Source: Mesorhizobium sp. (lineage in GTDB: Bacteria; Pseudomonadota; Alphaproteobacteria; Rhizobiales; Rhizobiaceae). From it: DNA of 64,000 bases. The notes under the pieces were generated by a model that made no database searches, had not been told where the DNA came from, and saw only the letters and a program-made list of their open reading frames with translations. The stretch covers positions 1-64,000 of the forward strand of contig SAQG01000028.1 in assembly GCA_004020315.1 (NCBI GenBank). Reading direction: 5' to 3'. A program made the position numbers and the translations under genes. Positions 38,528 to 46,584 of this stretch are shown here, one piece after another (positions within the stretch are counted from its first letter, which is position 1; every line of letters starts with the position of its first letter).

Positions 38528-39837
38528 GACCAGTCGCCCTCGGGCGTGCCGTTGAAGCGCTTCTTCAGATCGGCCCAGCAGTCGATGTAATTCTCCTGCC
38601 GGGTTTCAACCTCGGCGGCGTAGCGGGTCAGCATCTGCGGGAATCGGGTCTCGAACATGAAGGCCATGGTGTTGTCGAGCTTGACCGGTTTCAGCTCGGC
38701 GCGCGAGGCCTTTTCGAAGCCAGACGCGTCAGGCCCGTGGGCCAGCATCAGATTGTGCAGGCTGATGCCGCCGGGAACGAAGCCCTCTTCCTTGGCGTCG
38801 TACTGGCCGTGGATCAGGCCCATGAACTCGCTCATTATGTTGCGGTGGTACCAAGGCGGGCGGAACGTGTTTTCGGCCACCAGCCAGCGCGGCGGGAAGA
38901 TGACGAAGTCGATGTTGGCGGTGCCCTCCTCGCCGCTCGGCGCGGTCAACACCGTGAAGATCGACGGATCGGGATGGTCGAACAGGATCGCGCCGACCGG
39001 CGAAAACGTTGCAAGATCATATTTGTAGGGCGAATAATTGCCGTGCCACGCCACCACATCCAGCGGCGAATGATCGAGTTCGGTGACATGAAACTGCCCG
39101 CACCATTTCACGATCAGCCTGCACGGCGTCTCCTTGTCCTCGAACCAGGCGCAAGGCGTCTTGAAATCGCGCGGATTCGCCAGACAATTGGCGCCGATCG
39201 GGCCACGATCCGGCAGCGTCAGCTTGGCGCCGTAATTCTCGCAGACATAACCGCGCGCTTCAGCATCGACCAGTTCGACTTTTAACACGAGGCCGCGCGG
39301 CAGCACGGCGATCTCGCCCGGTCGCAATTCGATGACACCCATTTCGGTGACGAAGCGTAGGCTGCCAACCTGCGGCACGACCAGCAACTCACCGTCGGCG
39401 TTGAAGAAATGGTCGTCGACCATCGAACGGTTGGCGACATAGACATGAGCCGCCATGCCGGTCTGTCCAAGCACGTCGCCGGCGGTGGTGATGCTGCGGA
39501 TTCCGGCAATGAAGTCGGTCGGCTCCTTCGGCATCGGCACCGGGCTCCAGCGATATTGGCCGAGCGCAAGTTCGTGATCGCCGACATTCGGCGCGCTCTT
39601 CCACAGCGGATAGCTCGCCGGCTTGAAGCGGCCGGTGTGTTTGACGCTTGGCCTTATGCGATAGAGCCAGGAACGCTCGTTGGTGCCGCGTGGCGCGGTG
39701 AAGGGCGAGCCGGAGAGCTGCTCGGCATAGAGGCCGTAGGCCGGCCGCTGCGGCGAATTCCGCCCCTGCGGTAGCGAGCCAGGCAAGGTTTCGGTTTCGA
39801 AGTCGTTGCCGAACCCCGGCATGTAGGAAAAACCCAT
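38524..39837 (-). CDS. hmgA: Homogentisate 1,2-dioxygenase
   Basis: Opens the ring of homogentisate to maleylacetoacetate using Fe(II) and oxygen. The 437-residue product is standard length with the iron ligands H331, E337 and H367 (PPWYHRNIMSEFMG and LMLAHGPD). It is the first gene of the minus-strand operon, with a very strong GGGAGGAAACT ribosome site before the ATG at 39837. The divergent MarR-type gene lies 145 bases away and probably regulates it. Confidence 0.98.
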   Translation of the reverse strand: MGFSYMPGFGNDFETETLPGSLPQGRNSPQRPAYGLYAEQLSGSPFTAPRGTNERSWLYRIRPSVKHTGRFKPASYPLWKSAPNVGDHELALGQYRWSPVPMPKEPTDFIAGIRSITTAGDVLGQTGMAAHVYVANRSMVDDHFFNADGELLVVPQVGSLRFVTEMGVIELRPGEIAVLPRGLVLKVELVDAEARGYVCENYGAKLTLPDRGPIGANCLANPRDFKTPCAWFEDKETPCRLIVKWCGQFHVTELDHSPLDVVAWHGNYSPYKYDLATFSPVGAILFDHPDPSIFTVLTAPSGEEGTANIDFVIFPPRWLVAENTFRPPWYHRNIMSEFMGLIHGQYDAKEEGFVPGGISLHNLMLAHGPDASGFEKASRAELKPVKLDNTMAFMFETRFPQMLTRYAAEVETRQENYIDCWADLKKRFNGTPEGDWS

Positions 39838-39916
39838 AGTTTCCTCCCGAATCCATAGCGCCAGAGCGGCCTTTGCGCGTCCACGAGTGCGCGCCGCGCT
39901 CTGGATTGACCAAAAC

Positions 39917-39950
39917 TGGTTTCATTTGTAACCATTGAAAATGTAACCAT
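39917..39950. promoter_or_regulatory. Candidate operator between hmgA and the MarR gene
   Basis: Two overlapping patterns lie in the divergent region. TGGTT and AACCA (39917-39921, 39930-39934) form an inverted repeat, and TGTAACCAT occurs twice 15 bases apart (39927-39935 and 39942-39950). They are close to the MarR-type gene start at 39983. Regulator binding is inferred from position. Confidence 0.45.
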
Positions 39951-39982
39951 CAACTGACTTAAAAGATGCGGCGGCTGCGAAA

Positions 39983-40450
39983 ATGACGACCAAGCGCGAG
40001 AGCTCTGACGAACCGGAAATCCTCGAGCTCGAAAATTTCCTGCCCTACAGGCTCTACCGGCTCGCCGACGCCGTCAGCCGCGAGTTCTCCAGGATTTACA
40101 AGGATCGCCACGGCCTGACGCGACCCGAATGGCGCACGCTGGCCGGTCTCGGCCAGCACGGCAGCATGACCGCGACGGCGCTCGGTGAGCAGTCCGCTAT
40201 GCACAAGACCAAGGTTTCGCGCGCCGTCGCCGAGCTCGAACGGCGCCGCTGGCTCACGCGAACACCGGATGAAAAAGACCGCCGCATCGAGCATCTGACG
40301 CTGACCAAGGCGGGCCTAACCGCCTATCGCGAGATGGTGCCGTTGGCGAAGGCATTCGAGAGGGAATTACTGGCAAAACTCAGCGCTGGCGAGCGCACCG
40401 CGATCACAAATGGATTGAGCGCGCTCAGGGAGGCTCTGGACAAGGATTAG
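39983..40450 (+). CDS. MarR family regulator, probably of homogentisate genes
   Basis: A 155-residue winged-helix MarR protein; the DNA-binding part is about 55-110 (SMTATALGEQSAMHKTKVSRAVAELERRRW and the wing TPDEKDRRIEHLTLT). It is divergent from hmgA, the arrangement seen for homogentisate-responsive repressors elsewhere, so local control of hmgA-MBL-fahA is likely. The effector is not readable from the sequence. It is tail-to-tail with tdh, four bases apart. Confidence 0.9.
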   Translation: MTTKRESSDEPEILELENFLPYRLYRLADAVSREFSRIYKDRHGLTRPEWRTLAGLGQHGSMTATALGEQSAMHKTKVSRAVAELERRRWLTRTPDEKDRRIEHLTLTKAGLTAYREMVPLAKAFERELLAKLSAGERTAITNGLSALREALDKD

Positions 40451-40454
40451 GCGC

Positions 40455-41489
<1,035 letters not shown>

Positions 41490-41541
41490 TCTTTTGTCCC
41501 TTGAATCTGTTGATCCGGAATCGCTTTTCGGTTCCGGCCGT

Positions 41542-42729
41542 TCAGGAAATCACACCGAGTTCGCGCCCGACCGCGCCGAACGCCTCGACCGCACGGTCGA
41601 TGTCGGCGCTGGAATGGGCGGCCGACATTTGCGTGCGGATGCGCGCCTGGCCCTTCGGCACCACCGGAAACGAGAAGCCGATGACATAGATGCCGCGCTT
41701 CAGCATGCGCGCCGCCATCTCCTGCGCCAATGTCGCATCGCCCAGCATGACCGGGATGATCGGATGATCGGCGCCGGCCAGCGTGAAGCCGAGCTTGCCC
41801 ATTTCAGACCGGAAGCGCGCCGCATTGGCATAGAGGCGCTGGCGCAGCGCATCGCCATTGCCGATCAGTTCAAACACCCGGATCGAGGCGCCGGCTATCG
41901 CCGGCATCAGCGTGTTGGAAAACAGATAGGGACGCGAGCGCTGGCGCAGCCAGTCGACCACCTGGCGCTTGCCCGACGTGTAGCCGCCCGACGCGCCGCC
42001 GAGTGCCTTGCCGAGCGTGCCGGTGATGATGTCCACCCTGCCCTCGACGCCGCAATGCTCGGCCGAGCCGCGGCCGTTCTTGCCGACGAAGCCGACTGCA
42101 TGGCTGTCGTCCACCATCACCATAGCATCGTATTTCTCGGCGAGATCGCAGACGCCCTTGAGATCGGCGATGATGCCGTCCATGGAAAATACACCATCGG
42201 TGGCGATCAGCCGGAAACGGCAATCCATCGCCTCCTTCAGCCGCGATTCGAGATCGGCCATGTCGTTGTTGGCGTAGCGGAAGCGCTTCGCCTTCGACAG
42301 CCGCACGCCGTCGATGATCGAGGCGTGGTTCAGCGCGTCGGAGATGACCGCATCCTCCTCACCGAGCAGCGTCTCGAACAAGCCGCCATTGGCATCGAAG
42401 CAGGAGCCGTAGAGGATCGTATCCTCCATGCCGAGGAAGCCAGAAATCGTCGCCTCGAGCTGCTTGTGCTCTTCCTGCGTGCCGCAGATGAAGCGCACCG
42501 ACGCCATGCCATAGCCATAGCGGTCGAGTGCCTGCTTGGCCGCGTCGCGCAATTCGGCGCTGTCTGCGAGCCCGAGGTAATTGTTGGCGCAGAAATTCAG
42601 CACCTTTTCGCCGCCCACCTCGATCTCGGCCGACTGCGTCGAGGTGATCACCCGCTCGGATTTGTAGAGGCCGGCCGATTTCAGCCCCTGGAGCTCGCTG
42701 TCGATATGGGAGAGGAATGCCGCGCTCAT
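41542..42729 (-). CDS. kbl: Glycine C-acetyltransferase (2-amino-3-ketobutyrate CoA ligase)
   Basis: Splits 2-amino-3-ketobutyrate with CoA to glycine and acetyl-CoA. The 395-residue PLP enzyme of the alpha-oxoamine synthase family has the PLP lysine K241 (TGTLGKALGGASGGY), the DDSHAVGFVG motif and the substrate loop VRFICGTQEEHKQLE. It starts the kbl-tdh operon. Length is normal for the family and no frameshift is seen. Confidence 0.97.
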   Translation of the reverse strand: MSAAFLSHIDSELQGLKSAGLYKSERVITSTQSAEIEVGGEKVLNFCANNYLGLADSAELRDAAKQALDRYGYGMASVRFICGTQEEHKQLEATISGFLGMEDTILYGSCFDANGGLFETLLGEEDAVISDALNHASIIDGVRLSKAKRFRYANNDMADLESRLKEAMDCRFRLIATDGVFSMDGIIADLKGVCDLAEKYDAMVMVDDSHAVGFVGKNGRGSAEHCGVEGRVDIITGTLGKALGGASGGYTSGKRQVVDWLRQRSRPYLFSNTLMPAIAGASIRVFELIGNGDALRQRLYANAARFRSEMGKLGFTLAGADHPIIPVMLGDATLAQEMAARMLKRGIYVIGFSFPVVPKGQARIRTQMSAAHSSADIDRAVEAFGAVGRELGVIS

Positions 42730-43006
42730 GTTCAGGCCCTGTTGAGATGGAATGGACTGTCGCCCCGCGCGGGCGAAAAATCCACCGCAAAAGCGACCGC
42801 TTCGGTGACGCGACGGTCAGTGGCCAGAATGCCGCTAATGACGGATGCTCAAATGCAGCTGCGGCGCGAAAGAACGCGATAACCATTTCGCGAGCTTTCC
42901 GCCGCTGCCGCTGCCGCCGGCCCGTTGGCTTCCAGAGCTGTTAACATTTTCAAGCCAATGGTTCTCACACCTAACAATCTGTCGGCGAGAGGGGCCGCCC
43001 CAGAAA

Positions 43007-45079
43007 ATGTCGCAGCAACCGGCGCAAACCATTTCGGGCAGGCTCACACTGTTGATCAAGGCCGGCTATTGGCTGGCGCTGCTGATCATTGCAGCCATGG
43101 TGATGGCCTCCTTCATCCTTCTCCAGCAGATGATGGCTGCCCAGCGGCACGACGATACGCTGCTCGATATTGTCGGCACGCAAAAGGCGCTGTCGCAACG
43201 TGTTGTCTTCCTTGCCAACGCGGCAGGTGCTGCTTCGCGCGACCAACAACCGGCTCTGGTCACCGCATTCAAGCAGGCCACGGCAGAATTTGAGAGGAAC
43301 TACGATCTCCTGCTCGAGCGGGTCGTCGCCGACCCGGCGTCATCGGCAAGGTTCGATTCAAAATCGGTCGAAAGCGTGCTTTTCGCCAAGCCGTTTCATC
43401 TCGATTACTTCTCGGTCGGGCTTATCGCCAACGGCGAACGCCTGGTTTCGGCATTTGAATCGCAACTCGGTGTGGCCGAAAATGGCGGCTACAAGGGCGG
43501 CGGCGAACGCGTCAACCTCGACGCTTCCATCGCCAATGCGACCCTGTCGGGCTATGCGGCACTCGGCCAGCGCATCAGCGCCCATGCCGACGCGCGATCG
43601 GAAAAGCTTCTCGATCTCCATCGAACGCTGTTCTACACCACCATCGGCGTCATCGTGCTGGTGGCACTTTTCATCTTCAGGCCGATGTCGAACACCATTC
43701 TGCGCAAGACGCACGAACTGATCGATGCCCGCAATTCGATGGCCTTCATCGCCGTGCATGACGGCCTTACCGGCCTGCACAACCGCACCTTCCTGACCGA
43801 CCATTTCGAAGCGCTGATCAAGGGTGCGCAACGTCGGCGAGAACGGCTTGCGGCGGTCCAGCTCGACCTCGACCGATTCAAGCAGATCAACGACACGCTC
43901 GGCCACGCTGCCGGCGACTATGTGCTGGTGGTGACGGCGCAGCGGATGCGCGATTCCTGCCGGGCGTCGGATCTCTGCGTGCGTCTCGGCGGCGACGAGT
44001 TCGTGATGATCCTCAATGGTGCCGGCGGCACCGAGGATATCAATATGGTCGCCAGGCGCGTGCTGACGCAGATCAACGAGCCGATCGTTTTTCGGGGCAC
44101 TACCATCCTTCCGGGCGCCAGCGCCGGCGTCGCCGTCTATCCGGTCGACGCCGATAATGCGCAGGATCTGCTCGTCCATGCCGACCTCGCGCTCCACGCC
44201 GCCAAGAAGCAGAGCGGCGGCAGTCTCTCATTCTTCTCCGAGGAGTTGCGGCATGAACTCGATTACCGCAAGCAGCTCGAGCGCGACATCAGGATCGCAA
44301 TCTCGGAGGAGGCGTTCCAGGTCTACTTCCAGCCGCAGGTTTCGTTGTCGAACGGCACGATCGGCGGCATCGAAGCGCTGGTTCGCTGGAAACATGCCGA
44401 GCGCGGCATGATCGCACCGGGCGAGTTCATTCCCGTCGCTGAGAAATGCGGCCTCATGCCCGCGGTCGGCCGCATCGTTATCGCCAAGGCAATCAGCGAG
44501 GCGGCCGAGTGGGACCGCGCCGGTGTTGCCTTCGGACGGCTCGCCGTCAACGTGTCCGGCTCCGAACTGCGTGAGCCCGATTTCGACGCGTTTCTCTTCG
44601 ATACGCTTGAAAAGGCCGGCCTGCCGCCACAAAAACTGTCGCTGGAAATCGTCGAGTCCGTCATTCTCGATGACGAGAAGACCGGCATCGCGGCAAAGCT
44701 TCGTCATATTCGCGCCGCAGGCGTCCATCTCGAGCTCGACGATTTCGGCACCGGCTACGCGTCGCTCAGCCACGTCAACCCGAACGAGATCGACCGGCTG
44801 AAGATCGATCGCCGCTTCGTCCAGAACATCAATGAGAACGGCGACAACACCAAGATCGTGCGAGCCATCACCGAACTCGCCCGTGGCCTCGGCATCTCGA
44901 TCGTCGCCGAGGGCGCCGAAACCGAAGCCGAGCTCGACTCACTGATGGCGATCGGCTGCGACCAGGTGCAGGGCTATTCCATCGCCTTCCCGATGCCGCA
45001 GGACAAGGCACGCGAATGGCTGGTCGCGCGGGCGCCGAAGAAAGCCAGGCTGACCGTGCTACAGGGAAGCCTGGCGTAA
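43007..45079 (+). CDS. Membrane GGDEF-EAL cyclic-di-GMP protein
   Basis: A 690-residue inner-membrane signalling protein. Two membrane segments (about 21-41 and 208-226) flank a periplasmic helical sensor of the type-IV-pili methyl-accepting N-terminal kind. The GGDEF motif is intact (328-332) with the inhibitory RxxD site five residues before it (RASD, 319-322). The EAL domain is also complete (IEALVRW at 455-461, DDFGTGYASLSH, EGAETEAE). It could therefore both make and degrade cyclic di-GMP. The frame is open 54 codons upstream, but the ATG at 43007 gives the proper membrane start. Confidence 0.92.
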   Translation: MSQQPAQTISGRLTLLIKAGYWLALLIIAAMVMASFILLQQMMAAQRHDDTLLDIVGTQKALSQRVVFLANAAGAASRDQQPALVTAFKQATAEFERNYDLLLERVVADPASSARFDSKSVESVLFAKPFHLDYFSVGLIANGERLVSAFESQLGVAENGGYKGGGERVNLDASIANATLSGYAALGQRISAHADARSEKLLDLHRTLFYTTIGVIVLVALFIFRPMSNTILRKTHELIDARNSMAFIAVHDGLTGLHNRTFLTDHFEALIKGAQRRRERLAAVQLDLDRFKQINDTLGHAAGDYVLVVTAQRMRDSCRASDLCVRLGGDEFVMILNGAGGTEDINMVARRVLTQINEPIVFRGTTILPGASAGVAVYPVDADNAQDLLVHADLALHAAKKQSGGSLSFFSEELRHELDYRKQLERDIRIAISEEAFQVYFQPQVSLSNGTIGGIEALVRWKHAERGMIAPGEFIPVAEKCGLMPAVGRIVIAKAISEAAEWDRAGVAFGRLAVNVSGSELREPDFDAFLFDTLEKAGLPPQKLSLEIVESVILDDEKTGIAAKLRHIRAAGVHLELDDFGTGYASLSHVNPNEIDRLKIDRRFVQNINENGDNTKIVRAITELARGLGISIVAEGAETEAELDSLMAIGCDQVQGYSIAFPMPQDKAREWLVARAPKKARLTVLQGSLA

Positions 45080-45133
45080 GGCGCCAACCTTGACAAGCCT
45101 CTTCAGAAATGGCGGCCTGACGGGTGAGTCCGG

Positions 45134-45493
45134 CTAGGGCCGATCTGCCGCTGACTGCCGCAATGGTGGCAAATTCTTCAGCGGATTGAGCATCGGCACC
45201 CCGAGCGGTGCAAAACGACGCTCGTTGTCCGTCAGTATCGTCAAACCGTGGACCTCGGCCGTAGCGGCGATCGCTATGTCTTCGAACCCCGGCCGATCCG
45301 CCCTTGCCCGATCAAGGATGGACCCGGCGGCATGTGCGGCGCGCAAATCGAAGGGAAGAACCCTTTGTCCATAAAGGTGCTCGACCGCTTGCCACCAGTT
45401 GCGTAGCAAAGCCGCCTTTGTCGTCGCACCCTCGCGCTCGGCCTTCGCTATCCCTGCAGCGATTTCGGATACAGTGACAACGGACAGGATCAA
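45134..45493 (-). pseudogene. PIN-domain (VapC-like) toxin remnant
   Basis: The frame encodes about 118 residues of a PIN-domain ribonuclease: LSVVTVSEIAAGI, GFEDIAIAATAEVHGLTILTDNERRF. Three of the four acidic active-site positions are present (Glu in TVSEI, Asp in FED and Asp in TDN). The first strand with its essential LDTN-type aspartate, about 35-40 residues, is missing. The only start is a TTG overlapping the stop of the MarR gene, and no antitoxin gene precedes it. It looks like a 5'-deleted vapC joined to the MarR gene. Confidence 0.7.
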
Positions 45494-45915
45494 TCGACAT
45501 TTGCCCGCAGCACGGCCAGCACCTCAGCAAACTCCGCCAGCCTTTCGTCGGACAACCCGGTCCGCAGCCGCTTGTCGAAGGCGAGTGCTGCCGTGCGCAA
45601 TTTCAGGAATAGCGCCTCTCCGGCTTCGGTCAGTTCAACCTGATGAACCCGGCGGTTGAGGGGATCCCGGCGCCGGGTCAGCAAGCCTTGCGTTTCCATC
45701 GCATTCAGATGATGGGTCAGCGTCGCGCCTTGGATTCCGATCATGCCGGCGAGCTCGCGCTGGTTGGCGAGCTCGCGCGACTTGATCGACAACAGAGTGA
45801 CCCAGACCGGCAGCGTGCCGCCCGCCTCGACCAAGGCAGCGTCGAAGGCCTGTGCAACGAGCTTTGCGGTGCGGGCGAGATTCATCCCGACTGGCGGGCG
45901 GTCAAAGGGCGTCAT
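45490..45915 (-). CDS. MarR family regulator
   Basis: A 141-residue winged-helix MarR protein (helix-turn-helix near 55-80, QRELAGMIGIQGATLTHHL; wing near RRRDPLNRRVHQVELT). It is divergent from a small membrane protein with a clean TCTAATCATTAGA palindrome between them, typical of MarR autoregulation. Its stop overlaps the PIN remnant. Ligand unknown. Confidence 0.9.
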   Translation of the reverse strand: MTPFDRPPVGMNLARTAKLVAQAFDAALVEAGGTLPVWVTLLSIKSRELANQRELAGMIGIQGATLTHHLNAMETQGLLTRRRDPLNRRVHQVELTEAGEALFLKLRTAALAFDKRLRTGLSDERLAEFAEVLAVLRANVD

Positions 45916-45968
45916 GATCCGACACTAGAGCAAGGGAAAGGCCGATGGAACTGGCCCATGACTTTACA

Positions 45969-45997
45969 TTGACATCTAATCATTAGACTTCTATCTT
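45969..45997 (+). promoter_or_regulatory. Sigma-70-type promoter with MarR operator in the spacer
   Basis: TTGACA (45969-45974) and TATCTT (45992-45997) are spaced by 17 bases. The spacer begins with the perfect 13-base palindrome TCTAATCATTAGA (45975-45987). Repressor binding here would block the promoter of the membrane-protein gene at 46033 and could also affect the divergent marR gene. Confidence 0.65.
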
Positions 45998-46032
45998 TAT
46001 GGTAAGCGGTGGGAGCAGGAGGAAATGCGGTC

Positions 46033-46440
46033 ATGCAATATGTCTACATCATCGTCCTCGGCCTTCACGTCTTGGCCGGTGTGTTCTGGGCTGGAACGAC
46101 CATCGCTGTCGCCCGCGATCCGGAGATTCGGATCGAACGGTTTTTCCAGGCGCAAATGCGTGCGGCCGGTATGGTTTTCCTGACCGGTGCTCTGCTCTGG
46201 TATTTCTTCCACGGCGGCTATTTTGGTTCGATGGAAATGGTTCTGGCCCTGGGTATCGCGACCGCCCTGATTGCCGCCGGCGTCCAGGGCGCGCTGGTCG
46301 GCTCTGCCGGCAGGCAGCTCGCCGGCACTGACGCGGCCACGGAAACCCAGCTGCGCGCGAAGATGACACGAGGCCAACGCATCGCCGGCGGGCTGCTGGT
46401 CATCACCGTGCTCTGCATGGCCACCGCCAGGTTGTTTTGA
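46033..46440 (+). CDS. Small four-helix inner-membrane protein
   Basis: A 135-residue protein with four hydrophobic segments (about 4-22, 42-60, 68-90 and 114-132), one His in the first helix (GLHVLAGVFWAG) and a His in FFHGGYFG. The first helix resembles CopD/DUF2269-like membrane proteins, but I cannot assign a family. The ATG at 46033 follows AGGAGG by ten bases; a GTG at 46009 would place the ribosome site inside the gene. It is divergent from the MarR gene and is its most likely target. Confidence 0.75.
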   Translation: MQYVYIIVLGLHVLAGVFWAGTTIAVARDPEIRIERFFQAQMRAAGMVFLTGALLWYFFHGGYFGSMEMVLALGIATALIAAGVQGALVGSAGRQLAGTDAATETQLRAKMTRGQRIAGGLLVITVLCMATARLF

Positions 46441-46584
46441 GCGGGGCCTGCCGCAATCTCAGCTTAAGGATCGTACGGTGTCTGGCGGCAAGCCGGCGGC
46501 GTGCGCGGTGCGCAGATCGGTCCGACGTGCCTGGTGGCTCTCCGTACGGAGGTTCGGCTGCGCGCCATCAATCAAAGGTAATCT

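Noticed and set aside
45134..45493. Intact VapC toxin
   Set aside because: The first catalytic aspartate strand is absent and no vapB lies upstream.
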